DNA of 64,000 nucleotides. Origin: Fibrella arboris. GTDB taxonomy: Bacteria > Bacteroidota > Bacteroidia > Cytophagales > Spirosomataceae. The stretch spans positions 62,001-126,000 of the forward strand of contig NZ_JBGGWE010000002.1 of NCBI RefSeq assembly GCF_041321095.1. Reading direction: 5' to 3'. A model generated the notes under the pieces. That model worked only from the letters and a program-made list of their open reading frames with translations, was not told the origin of the DNA and searched no databases. This document shows, one piece after another, positions 1-8,137 of the stretch. Both the position numbers and the translations under genes were made by a program. Within the stretch, counting starts at the first letter, position 1; every line of letters starts with the position of its first letter.

Positions 1-349
1 TCGGAATGGAAAGCCTGTCGATGTCCTATCGATGTCAGATGGGCTGGTTGTGGCGATGGAAACCGGCTGGACGCCTGCCCAGGAATATCGGGGCGGGAAC
101 TGGATCTGGGTGTACGACCCCGTAAGGAACGGCCTGTTTTATTACGCGCACAACAACGTGGTCATCGTCGCGATGGGTGACTGGGTACGTGCCGGCCAGA
201 AAATTGCGGAAGTGGGCCGTACAGGGTTAAACGCCTATAAGCCCCGTTCGCCGACCCACCTACACCTGATGTATCTGCAGCTTCAGGCCAACGGGTTGCC
301 ACTCCCGCAAAATACCTACAACTGGCTGCTGGCCGCCAAAAAAGAGTAG
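1..349 (+). CDS. M23 family metallopeptidase (LytM-like), 5' truncated
   Basis: This is the C-terminal part of a LytM/M23 zinc peptidase, a family that cuts peptide cross-links in peptidoglycan. The frame is open from base 2 with no stop, so the start lies outside the window. Visible family features are a GKPV stretch at the edge, a glycine-containing strand (SDGLVV), the YYAHNN segment around the first histidine, and THLHL near the end, which supplies the HxH zinc ligands. The C-terminus (NTYNWLLAAKKE) closes the domain as usual. Family assignment is fairly sure; substrate and full architecture cannot be seen. Confidence 0.8.
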   Translation, partial: RNGKPVDVLSMSDGLVVAMETGWTPAQEYRGGNWIWVYDPVRNGLFYYAHNNVVIVAMGDWVRAGQKIAEVGRTGLNAYKPRSPTHLHLMYLQLQANGLPLPQNTYNWLLAAKKE

Positions 350-372
350 CGTTCATCCATACTGAAGGCAGG

Positions 373-414
373 ACAATGGCTTTGCTCAGGTACGTTCCAT
401 CGCGAAGCCATTGT
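373..414. terminator. Hairpin between convergent genes
   Basis: Arms ACAATGGCTT (373-382) and AAGCCATTGT (405-414) pair perfectly, and three further pairs (one G-T) extend the stem inward. The loop holds one copy of the dispersed RGGTACGT octamer (388-395). It sits between the 3' ends of convergent genes, so a bidirectional terminator is likely, although no T-run follows. Confidence 0.55.
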
Positions 415-423
415 ACGTTGGCA

Positions 424-627
424 CTATGAATTGTTGATCAGGTTGATACCCGACAGAAAGAAGATCAGCCCAACAATGAAAGGGGCTGCGGCGGCACCAC
501 GCGACACCTCAAGACCCAGGGTTGGTTTTCCATTCGAGAGAAAGGCAACGCAGGCGAATAGAATGACAACAGACCCCAGGATAGTCAGGCCAGCTCCGAA
601 TGAGCGACGAAAGTTATTTTTTTCCAT
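424..627 (-). CDS. Small two-helix membrane protein, hypothetical
   Basis: A 67-residue protein starting MEKNNFRRS. Two hydrophobic stretches, about residues 12-32 and 46-64, suggest a hairpin in the inner membrane with a short polar loop between. I do not recognise a family. I chose the ATG at 627 because the only longer start is a TTG 18 nt upstream. It lies 35 nt downstream of the CCA-adding enzyme gene on the same strand and may be co-transcribed. An overlapping plus-strand frame looks like a shadow because it lacks hydrophobic patterning. Confidence 0.55.
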   Translation of the reverse strand: MEKNNFRRSFGAGLTILGSVVILFACVAFLSNGKPTLGLEVSRGAAAAPFIVGLIFFLSGINLINNS

Positions 628-662
628 AATGGTTGCAAGAAACAAACAAAACTAGGTACTCG

Positions 663-2159
663 TCAACTGACGATATTGTTTACAGGCTCAGGTACGTATT
701 TTATCACGGGTAATCCACGTTTTTGGCCCTCGGCAATCATATAGGGATACGCCACGTCGTATCGATTTGGAATCAGCCCCTCAATGATCGCTTCACGGAC
801 GGCTACTTTGATTTCGCCCACCTCGCGCGACGGTTTTAGGCCGAATGTTTCCATGATCAGTTCGCCCGTGATAATTGGCTGAAAATTGCGGAGTTGATCC
901 CTCGCTTCCAGATCGTGCAGTTTCTGCTCTACCTGATCGAAACGACTGAGGTGCCGTTGCACTTTATCATGGTTTTTGGAAGTAATGTCGGCCCGGCAGA
1001 GGGTCAGCAGCAGCTCAAGGTCAGGTCCGGCATCGAACAGGAGGCGACGAAGTGCCGAATCGGTAATACTTTCTTTAACAAGCGGTATCGGCCGCATATG
1101 TAGCCGAACGAGCTTCTGCACCTGCTTCATATGCTCGTTGAGCGGGAGCTTCAACCGCCGAAAAAGGTTCGGCACAAGCCGGGCACCCACTTCTTCATGC
1201 CCGTGAAATGTCCAGCCAACCCGTTTATCAAATCGTTTTGTTTGCGTTTTGGCAATATCGTGCAGGATTGCTGACCAGCGTAACCACAGATCGTCGCTCC
1301 TGCGGGCAACGTTATCCAGCACCTGAAGAGTGTGAAAGAAGTTGTCTTTATGCCCTTTTCCATCAACCGTTTCCACGCCTTTTAGCGCTACTAATTCGGG
1401 CAGTATCAGCTCTAACAACCCGGCGTGATACAGTAATTTAAAGCCGTAGGAGGGCGTTGGGGCCAGAATGATCTTATTCAATTCATCGATGATGCGCTCC
1501 ATCGACACAATGCCCAGCCGCTCCTTCATGCGGATAATGCTGTCGAAGGTGTCAGGATCAATGTCGAAGTTGAGTTGAGTGGCGAACCGAATGGCGCGCA
1601 TCATCCGAAGCGGGTCGTCGGAGAAAGTCAGGTCCGGGGCAAGTGGCGTGCGGATAAGGCGGCGTTTAAGATCACTAAGCCCGCCGAACGGGTCAATCAG
1701 CTCCCCATACGCCGCGCCAGGTACGTTGCCTGTGCCTGTTGCGGTATCGGTCTGGTTGAGGCTGATGCTCATGGCGTTGATCGTCAGGTCACGCCGGTTC
1801 TGATCGTCGGCCAGGCTGCCATCTTCAACAATGGGTTTACGCGAGTCGGCCCGGTATGACTCTTTTCTGGCCCCAACGAATTCAACCTCAATGTATCCAT
1901 CTACCGGATCATCTAGACGAAGCATAGCCGTACCAAAATTCTGGAACACCGCCACTGGCACACCCGCCGCCTTACCAACTGCTTCGGCCAGCGCAATGCC
2001 GCTGCCCAGGCAAACGATATCAATATCGTTCGATGGCCGTTTCAGCACCAGATCACGAACGTACCCACCCACCACAAAAGCAGGTATGTGCAGTGTACGG
2101 GCCGACTCGGCAATGCGGGCAAAGACAGGCTTGGTCGCTAAGAAATCTGCAAAATTCAT
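663..2159 (-). CDS. cca: CCA tRNA nucleotidyltransferase / poly(A) polymerase family, HD domain
   Basis: Class II nucleotidyltransferase of 498 residues that adds or repairs the CCA end of tRNAs in the cytoplasm. The nucleotidyltransferase core is clear: GGYVRD at 31-36, metal-binding DID at 45-47, RRDLTINAM at 122-130 and the RNA/nucleotide-binding segment DDPLRMMRAIRFA at 181-193. A C-terminal HD phosphohydrolase domain follows (HD at 300-301 in ILHDIAKTQ). This CCA-plus-HD layout is usual in Bacteroidota. It starts at ATG 2159, 91 nt downstream of the Sua5-like gene. Whether it adds CCA or poly(A) cannot be told from motifs alone, but CCA addition is the usual role in this lineage. Confidence 0.92.
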   Translation of the reverse strand: MNFADFLATKPVFARIAESARTLHIPAFVVGGYVRDLVLKRPSNDIDIVCLGSGIALAEAVGKAAGVPVAVFQNFGTAMLRLDDPVDGYIEVEFVGARKESYRADSRKPIVEDGSLADDQNRRDLTINAMSISLNQTDTATGTGNVPGAAYGELIDPFGGLSDLKRRLIRTPLAPDLTFSDDPLRMMRAIRFATQLNFDIDPDTFDSIIRMKERLGIVSMERIIDELNKIILAPTPSYGFKLLYHAGLLELILPELVALKGVETVDGKGHKDNFFHTLQVLDNVARRSDDLWLRWSAILHDIAKTQTKRFDKRVGWTFHGHEEVGARLVPNLFRRLKLPLNEHMKQVQKLVRLHMRPIPLVKESITDSALRRLLFDAGPDLELLLTLCRADITSKNHDKVQRHLSRFDQVEQKLHDLEARDQLRNFQPIITGELIMETFGLKPSREVGEIKVAVREAIIEGLIPNRYDVAYPYMIAEGQKRGLPVIKYVPEPVNNIVS

Positions 2160-2168
2160 AGACTAAAA

Positions 2169-2208
2169 GTGGCAACGGCAATAGATGACACGCTATTGCC
2201 ATTGCCAC
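2169..2208. terminator. 16-bp hairpin between the Sua5-like gene and cca
   Basis: Arms at 2169-2184 and 2193-2208 match at 15 of 16 positions around an 8-nt loop. On the minus strand it lies just after the Sua5-like gene and directly before the cca start codon. It could end the upstream transcript or act in the cca leader. There is no clear T-run. Confidence 0.45.
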
Positions 2209-2250
2209 GGAAAAATGGAGCAGTACACGGTTAATAGGTCGGATGACTGC

Positions 2251-2775
2251 TTATTTTCGGAGAAATTCAATTTCGCCGCCCATGCCCAGCCGAAGTATCC
2301 GGGGTTTACGAAAGTTGCGGGATGCTTCGCCGAGGGTGTGGCTGACTACTTTACGGGCCGCGTCGGGCAGCGCAAAACTTTCGAAAGGCAAGGTAAGGAG
2401 CGCCTTCCCAAAGCCACCGAGTAGAAACTGGACGTCTTCGTTCAGCGATTTGCGAATAGCGATCTCGCTCTCACCCACACCTGAAGCCACGTTTTTACCT
2501 TTCTGGAAGAGCACAGTGAGTGGAATGTCCGTGAATTCGACCAGGTCAAAGGCTACGTCGGGCATTTTCTGCACATACATCACTACCTGGTCCGTGTTTC
2601 TGGCCAACACGGTCAGTTCATACGGGTTCTTTGTCGCTGCCTTCAACGCAATTAGTTGCTCGACAGCGCTTTCGTTCTGCGGATCGGCGGCTACCGACCA
2701 GCCAGTTTCGTCGGCAATACCGAGGAGTTGACCTTGGCGAAGAGCAAAGATCAGTTCGCGATTATTGGGTATCAT
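2251..2775 (-). CDS. Sua5/YciO/YrdC-like protein, active-site motifs degenerate
   Basis: A 174-residue protein with the overall plan of the Sua5/YrdC fold, whose enzymes make threonylcarbamoyl-AMP for t6A in tRNA. The pattern is recognisable: an N-terminal G-x-LLGI strand, a helix ending IALKAATKNP, and a central SGVGES segment where family members have a substrate-binding serine loop. The usual PTDTVYGL motif reads ADETGWSV, and the basic KxR stretch that binds substrate is not conserved. It is therefore probably a divergent paralogue and not the main TsaC enzyme. It sits between a secreted-protein gene and cca. Confidence 0.7.
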   Translation of the reverse strand: MIPNNRELIFALRQGQLLGIADETGWSVAADPQNESAVEQLIALKAATKNPYELTVLARNTDQVVMYVQKMPDVAFDLVEFTDIPLTVLFQKGKNVASGVGESEIAIRKSLNEDVQFLLGGFGKALLTLPFESFALPDAARKVVSHTLGEASRNFRKPRILRLGMGGEIEFLRK

Positions 2776-2787
2776 AAGCTACAAGAA

Positions 2788-2801
2788 CCCACAATTGTGG
2801 G
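2788..2801. promoter_or_regulatory. Perfect 14-bp palindrome before the Sua5-like gene
   Basis: CCCACAATTGTGGG is a perfect palindrome lying 13-26 bases before the ATG at 2775. An operator or a small leader hairpin is possible. No -7 box is evident nearby. Confidence 0.35.
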
Positions 2802-2836
2802 GCTCGGTTCCGCCCTGCTCCAGGAGCACCGACCGG

Positions 2837-4468
2837 TCAGTGGTCTCTGATCGCTGCTTTTTTCGTCGACTGCTTCTGTGATTTTTCGGGTCCCTCGTCT
2901 GGCTTAACTGTGCTGTGAACCAGCTTGTTGACATAGAACAACTCACGGCTCTCACTCGAAAACCCTCGTTCTGGTACTAATTTCTGGTAACCCGTGGCCA
3001 AAAAATAGGAGCCATACCAGGCTATCAGCCGTTCATCGGCCGCCGCCTGTACTTTTTCGCGCTCAGAACCAGCCATGATTTTCAGGGCTTCATCAGTCAC
3101 CCGCATGGAGTCGCGACCGATCACGGCCGTGGAAACCTCGCTATCCTGTTCATAGGCCATCAATAAGTGCTCGCCCAGGGCAGCGACCTCCACTTTTTGG
3201 ATCGGGTTATCGTCAGTTAAATCATCAATAGGCAGGCAATTATCCCACAGTAGGTTTCCTTGCCGGTCAAACTCACAGACGAACGTGTGTGTGTAGCGAT
3301 AGCCATCAGAATACATCTGGCTGGTACTTGGTGCGATGGCTGGTGTTTGCCTGGAGCGAATGGGTTGACTTGACGCAGAGCGCCACGATCGCGAGGTGGG
3401 GGAAGAAATAGCCCCCCGATACTGCGGATAATACACTTCAGCTACTAACCGCAGCCCGTTTTGAGTAGGAATCAGATCATGAACCAGCAGCCGATACCTG
3501 AATTTGTATTCCTTACCCAACCGTTTCTGTTCGGCGAGGCGAGCCTGCATCTTCAGTTGCCGTTTAGGCTTCAGGTAATTGAAAAAGTTTTTCAGTCCCG
3601 AAAAATCAACGTACCTGATTGCCTCGCCCCGGTCGGTGGTAACGGTTAGCTTGCCGGTTTCGTTGTGGCGAATTCGCGTAATGAAAATTCCCTGCGAATA
3701 AGGCGTGCAGTCGGTTGAATAGTTTCCAACCAACAGAGACTCATCGGTGCTTATGGGTAAGATCTTGCCTGAGATCAGGCTGTATTGCGTACCACCATAT
3801 TCAATAACCCGCAACGGTTTGCCATCCGGCGAATAGGAGCGAAGGGTGAAATGACATTCTTTTTTCAGGGTATGGGTCACTATATGGATCTCCTGTCTGA
3901 ACTCGTCGACTTCCATACTTCCCAATTCAACGTTGTTGATGTAGAGCCCCTGGAATATCTTGATGCTGCCATCAAACAGGGAATAAGCCATGACAACGGG
4001 TCTGGCCCGGTAATATCCCGCCAGGTAAGCAACATTGCCCATCACCTTAAAGTCGATCAGGCTCAGGCTCGAGGGCAGTTTGCCTGTATACGTATCCAGC
4101 GTACCGTCATCAAGGTTTAGGCGGGCCAGGCTGAAGTTGTCGGTGTCTGTTTCAGTAGCCAGGTAAAAGACGTACCTGGCGTTGTCGAAGGCCAGATGGG
4201 GCGTAAAGTTTTCGGCCAGTGTGTACTCCACTTTCCAGCGGGCCTTGAGGGTCGTATCCACGCGGGTAAACGTGTAGGTATGCGGTTTGCGGCTGTAGTC
4301 ATCATGCTTATGGTAGGTCAATAAAGCACCTTGTTCGCCTAATGGAAGAACGTGATAGTCCTCATCGGCATTATCGTCGATGGGGTAATCGGCCCGGAGC
4401 ACAGGCACCAGTTGGGCCAGGCTATATGGGGTGGTGAACAGCAGAAAAAGCAACAGAAACAAACGCAT
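2837..4468 (-). CDS. Secreted protein of unknown function
   Basis: A 543-residue protein with a clear signal peptide (hydrophobic residues 2-18, probably cleaved near SLAQL). The mature part is rich in short beta-strand stretches with regular aromatic and Asp/Gly turns, as in a repeated-blade or beta-sandwich protein, but I cannot assign a family. The C-terminus is basic and polar. I chose the ATG at 4468; an in-frame TTG two codons earlier is less likely. It is divergent from argS across 157 nt and may head a leftward unit with the Sua5-like gene and cca. Confidence 0.7.
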   Translation of the reverse strand: MRLFLLLFLLFTTPYSLAQLVPVLRADYPIDDNADEDYHVLPLGEQGALLTYHKHDDYSRKPHTYTFTRVDTTLKARWKVEYTLAENFTPHLAFDNARYVFYLATETDTDNFSLARLNLDDGTLDTYTGKLPSSLSLIDFKVMGNVAYLAGYYRARPVVMAYSLFDGSIKIFQGLYINNVELGSMEVDEFRQEIHIVTHTLKKECHFTLRSYSPDGKPLRVIEYGGTQYSLISGKILPISTDESLLVGNYSTDCTPYSQGIFITRIRHNETGKLTVTTDRGEAIRYVDFSGLKNFFNYLKPKRQLKMQARLAEQKRLGKEYKFRYRLLVHDLIPTQNGLRLVAEVYYPQYRGAISSPTSRSWRSASSQPIRSRQTPAIAPSTSQMYSDGYRYTHTFVCEFDRQGNLLWDNCLPIDDLTDDNPIQKVEVAALGEHLLMAYEQDSEVSTAVIGRDSMRVTDEALKIMAGSEREKVQAAADERLIAWYGSYFLATGYQKLVPERGFSSESRELFYVNKLVHSTVKPDEGPEKSQKQSTKKAAIRDH

Positions 4469-4534
4469 AGACAATGTGCACCGACATCGCTAGAAAATGG
4501 TCGGCTACACCGAAAGCTACATCTTCCGGCTGAA

Positions 4535-4566
4535 TTGCCCAAATGCGTAGCCCTTTCGTACTTTTG
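4535..4566 (+). promoter_or_regulatory. Bacteroidota-type promoter of argS
   Basis: TTG at 4535-4537, a 21-nt spacer, then TACTTTTG at 4559-4566 fits TTG-N19-21-TAnnTTTG. Transcription would begin near 4572, giving a leader of about 54 nt before ATG 4626. This excludes the in-frame GTG at 4566 as the argS start. Confidence 0.7.
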
Positions 4567-4625
4567 TGGTCGATACACTACCGCATCGACGGATCGTTTC
4601 GGCCCAGTATAGCGGCCACATAGCA

Positions 4626-6428
4626 ATGGATTTACAGGCAGACTTAAAAGCGGCTATTCAACAGGCCATCCAGACCCTTTACGCCAGTTCAGCAGGCGAT
4701 ATAGCCCTTCAGGCCACTAAAAAAGAATTTGAAGGCACCTATACCTATGTGTTCTTTCCACTGGTAAAAACATTGAGAAAATCGCCGGCTGAGATTGGCC
4801 AGGCCCTGGGGAACTGGTTGCAGGAACAGGCGCCGGTGGTACGCAGTTTCAACGTAGTGCAGGGCTTTCTGAACATTAGTCTGTCAGATGCTGCCTATGT
4901 ACACTCGCTCAATGGCATAGCGGCACAGCCCGACTTTGGCGTTGCGCCGCCCAATGGCCAGTCGGTAATGGTTGAATTCTCGTCGCCCAACACCAACAAA
5001 CCGCTTCATCTGGGGCATCTGCGAAACAACTTCCTTGGTGACTCCATCAGCCGGATCCTATCGGCCAATGGATTTGCCGTCACGAAAGCCTGTCTCGTCA
5101 ATGACCGGGGCATTCATATTTGCAAGTCGATGCTGGCGTACCAGAAATACGGGCAGCAGGAAGATGGTACCTTCGAAACCCCCGCTTCATCGGGCCTGAA
5201 AGGGGATCACCTGATCGGCAAATATTATGTCTTGTTTGATAAAGCGTATAAAGCGGAAGTACATGCGCTGGTTGCCAATGGCACTGCGCAGGATGTAGCC
5301 GAGAAGAAAGCACCCCTGATGCAGGAAGCGCAGGCCATGCTCCGAAAGTGGGAACAGGGTGACAGTGACACTGTTGCGCTCTGGGAGCAGATGAATAGCT
5401 GGGTATATGCTGGTTTTGCTGATACCTACAAACGCATCGGTGTCAGCTTTGACAAGACCTATTACGAGTCGAACACGTACCTGCTTGGCAAAGACGTGGT
5501 TGAAGAAGGGTTGGCCAGTGGCGTTTTCTATCAGAAAGATGATAACTCGGTATGGATCGACCTGACCGAAGACGGTCTTGATCAGAAACTGGTGCTCCGT
5601 GGTGATGGAACATCCGTCTATATCACGCAGGATTTAGGAACAACGGATTTGAAATTCAGCGACTTTCATTCCGACCGGTCGATATGGGTAGTCGGTAACG
5701 AACAGGACTATCACTTCAAGGTCTTGTTTGCCATCATGAAACGGCTGGGCCGCTCCTATGCTGATGGCTGCTACCATCTCAGCTATGGGATGGTCGACTT
5801 GCCCTCTGGAAAAATGAAATCACGGGAAGGTACCGTCGTTGATGCCGATGATCTGGTAAAGGAGGTGACACAGGTGGCTGCCAACGCCGCTGACCAGGCT
5901 GCAAAAGGGAAACTCGACGAATTTTCGGAGACCGAGAAAATAGAGTTGTTCCGAATGATCGGGCTGGGTGCCCTGAAATATTACCTGCTGAAAGTAGACC
6001 CGCAAAAGCGGATGCTCTTTAACCCGGAAGAGTCGGTGGATGTGCATGGTCATACGGGGCCGTTTATTCAATACACCCATGCCCGAATCCGGTCTGTTTT
6101 ACGAAAGGCCCAGGAAGCTGGTCTGGCAACCAACGATCTTGCCGATGTGCAGGTGGCGCTACATGAAACGGAGCGGGAAGTTATTGTTTGGCTAGGGCAG
6201 TTCCCGCAACGGGTGAAAGAAGCTGGCGATCAGTTTGCCCCTTCGTTGATCGCTCAGTATATGTACGATCTGGCAAAAGCGTATAACAGACTCTTTGCCG
6301 AGGTATCGATATTGTCAGAGCCTGACCCGGTTAAAACACAGTTCCGCTTAACACTCTCGACCCAGGTGGCTGAAACTATACGGAAGGGGATGGGTTTACT
6401 GGGTATCGACGTACCCGAAAAAATGTAA
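4626..6428 (+). CDS. argS: Arginyl-tRNA synthetase
   Basis: Class I aminoacyl-tRNA synthetase that charges tRNA-Arg with arginine. At 600 residues it has normal family length. The N-terminal tRNA-binding domain (about 1-110) is followed by the HIGH signature HLGH at 128-131 within SSPNTNKPLHLGHLRNN. SGKMKSREG is the KMSKS-like loop, and the C-terminal helical anticodon-binding domain contains the usual HxRIxSVLRKA segment. The start at ATG 4626 fits both domain boundaries and the mapped promoter. Transcribed alone. Confidence 0.97.
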   Translation: MDLQADLKAAIQQAIQTLYASSAGDIALQATKKEFEGTYTYVFFPLVKTLRKSPAEIGQALGNWLQEQAPVVRSFNVVQGFLNISLSDAAYVHSLNGIAAQPDFGVAPPNGQSVMVEFSSPNTNKPLHLGHLRNNFLGDSISRILSANGFAVTKACLVNDRGIHICKSMLAYQKYGQQEDGTFETPASSGLKGDHLIGKYYVLFDKAYKAEVHALVANGTAQDVAEKKAPLMQEAQAMLRKWEQGDSDTVALWEQMNSWVYAGFADTYKRIGVSFDKTYYESNTYLLGKDVVEEGLASGVFYQKDDNSVWIDLTEDGLDQKLVLRGDGTSVYITQDLGTTDLKFSDFHSDRSIWVVGNEQDYHFKVLFAIMKRLGRSYADGCYHLSYGMVDLPSGKMKSREGTVVDADDLVKEVTQVAANAADQAAKGKLDEFSETEKIELFRMIGLGALKYYLLKVDPQKRMLFNPEESVDVHGHTGPFIQYTHARIRSVLRKAQEAGLATNDLADVQVALHETEREVIVWLGQFPQRVKEAGDQFAPSLIAQYMYDLAKAYNRLFAEVSILSEPDPVKTQFRLTLSTQVAETIRKGMGLLGIDVPEKM

Positions 6429-6533
6429 AGATCAGTCTGTTATCGCCTAGTTTGACTGGTAGACTAGTACAGTTCATGCCCTTCGATAGGGAACCAGCCG
6501 TATCTTGCGTTCTTCCATTACTACAAACCAATT

Positions 6534-7154
6534 ATGCGTACTTCATCAAAAATCGGCCTGGCACTCGTTGCGGTCGTTACCCTGGTAGTCACTATGTCTT
6601 TCTCCCGATTAGTAAAACACGTATTCAGCGATAAATCCGCTGCGTTTGAAGCGCCGGCGACCCTGGAAAAGGCGCCTGCAAAATCCCTCTACGACTTCAC
6701 TATGAAGAGCCTGGACGGCAAGTCGGTGGCACTTAGCCAGTTTAAGGGCAAAAAGGTGGTCATTCTCAACACAGCTTCCGAATGTGGTTATACGCCACAG
6801 TATGCCGATTGGGAGGCTTTCTACAAGGCGCATAAAGATAAGGTCGTTGTTCTGGGTTTTCCAGCCAACAACTTTGGCGGGCAAGAGCCGGGCAGCAGTG
6901 AGCAAATTGCGACGTTCTGCCAGAAAAATTATGGGGTGACCTTTCCGCTCTTCGAAAAGATTGATGTCGTTGGCGAAAAACAGGCACCCTTGTACAAGTG
7001 GCTCACCACAAAAAGCCTGAATGGCTGGAACGAGGAGGCGCCTGGCTGGAATTTCTGCAAATACGTTGTCGACGAAAATGGCAAGTTAACGCACTTTTTT
7101 GCCTCAAAAGTGAAACCTGGCGATGAGGCCTTCAAAAAAGCGGTTGGTATTTAA
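6534..7154 (+). CDS. Exported glutathione peroxidase-like thiol peroxidase
   Basis: A 206-residue glutathione peroxidase-family enzyme that reduces hydroperoxides, probably using thioredoxin as most bacterial members do. Residues 1-22 form a hydrophobic signal or anchor, so it probably works in the periplasm. The catalytic site is complete: Cys84 in NTASECGYTPQY (Cys replaces selenocysteine), Gln117 in FPANNFGGQEPG, and Trp172-Asn173 in WNFCKY. The extra Cys175 beside WNF is notable. It lies 105 nt after argS and is followed by its own terminator. Confidence 0.93.
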   Translation: MRTSSKIGLALVAVVTLVVTMSFSRLVKHVFSDKSAAFEAPATLEKAPAKSLYDFTMKSLDGKSVALSQFKGKKVVILNTASECGYTPQYADWEAFYKAHKDKVVVLGFPANNFGGQEPGSSEQIATFCQKNYGVTFPLFEKIDVVGEKQAPLYKWLTTKSLNGWNEEAPGWNFCKYVVDENGKLTHFFASKVKPGDEAFKKAVGI

Positions 7155-7160
7155 CATAAA

Positions 7161-7200
7161 ATCAGCACTCACGTCCTTCGTGCTGATCCGATCATTTTTT
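7161..7200 (+). terminator. Intrinsic terminator after the peroxidase gene
   Basis: ATCAGCAC (7161-7168) and GTGCTGAT (7180-7187) form an 8-bp stem with an 11-nt loop, followed by six T at 7195-7200. It starts 6 nt after the peroxidase stop codon and ends just before menA, so it should separate the two. Confidence 0.75.
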
Positions 7201-7210
7201 GACCATTCGA

Positions 7211-8104
7211 ATGAAAGCTTGGATTGCTGCGGCCCGCCCGCGAACGCTTCCGCTGGCGCTGGCCAGTATTATTCTGGGTAGCTTTCTAGCCGCTTCGGCA
7301 GGTCGGTTTAGCTGGCTTACCTTCACGCTGGCAGCACTAACGACTATTTTCTTACAAGTGCTCTCCAATTTTGCCAACGATTATGGCGATGCTGTATCCG
7401 GTAAGGATACACCAGATCGGGTAGGGCCGCGTCGGGCAGTTGCCACCGGCGATCTAACCAAAGAGGCCATGTTTCGGGCTATTCTGCTCACCGGCACATT
7501 ATCGCTGGTGTCAGGCATCTGGTTATTGATCGAGGCCACCCGTGAGGCTGGTGCCTGGTTATTTTGGGTATTCCTGCTCCTCGGATTGCTTTGTATTGCG
7601 GCAGCGGTTGCTTACACCAACGGGAAACGGCCATATGGCTACGCTGGCTATGGTGACATTGCCGTATTACTGTTCTTCGGGTGGGTAGGCGTACTGGGTA
7701 CGTATTTTCTGCATACCCAGTCGCTGGGTACGTTGCTGCTACTACCTGCCAGTGCGGTTGGGTTGTTTGCGACAGGCGTACTGACTATCAATAACATTCG
7801 TGATATGGAGACCGATGCCAAAACGGGCAAACAGTCTATTCCGGTCCGCCTGGGCCGGACAAACGCTGTTCGGTACCATTGGGCCTTATTACTTGGTGGA
7901 ATGGGGTGTGCGCTGGCCTATTCCATGTTAACTGCGCAAAGCTGGACTGCCTACATCTATCTAGTATCGTTTCCACTTTTTGTGCTGAACGGCCGGGCTG
8001 TAGCAAGCCATACCAATCCGGCTGAATTGAATCCACGATTGGGCCAGTTAGCCTTATCGACCTTATTGTTCGTTCTGTTGTTTGGGCTGGGCGTACTACT
8101 TTAA
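7211..8104 (+). CDS. menA: 1,4-dihydroxy-2-naphthoate polyprenyltransferase
   Basis: A UbiA-superfamily membrane prenyltransferase of 297 residues that attaches the polyprenyl tail to dihydroxynaphthoate in menaquinone synthesis. The first Asp-rich motif appears as NDYGDAVSGKD (about 56-66) and the second as NIRDMETDAKTGK (near 200). About eight hydrophobic helices and an early ARPRTLPLA segment match MenA. I chose ATG 7211 over the in-frame TTG at 7199, which overlaps the upstream terminator T-run. The efflux genes follow 33 nt later, but any link to them is probably positional only. Confidence 0.93.
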   Translation: MKAWIAAARPRTLPLALASIILGSFLAASAGRFSWLTFTLAALTTIFLQVLSNFANDYGDAVSGKDTPDRVGPRRAVATGDLTKEAMFRAILLTGTLSLVSGIWLLIEATREAGAWLFWVFLLLGLLCIAAAVAYTNGKRPYGYAGYGDIAVLLFFGWVGVLGTYFLHTQSLGTLLLLPASAVGLFATGVLTINNIRDMETDAKTGKQSIPVRLGRTNAVRYHWALLLGGMGCALAYSMLTAQSWTAYIYLVSFPLFVLNGRAVASHTNPAELNPRLGQLALSTLLFVLLFGLGVLL

Positions 8105-8137
8105 GCACTGATCTCATCTATAACCTCAACTTATATT

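Noticed and set aside
431..655. A 74-codon plus-strand frame opposite the small membrane protein
   Set aside because: The minus-strand frame gives two clean hydrophobic helices; the plus frame is polar and patternless, so it is a shadow.
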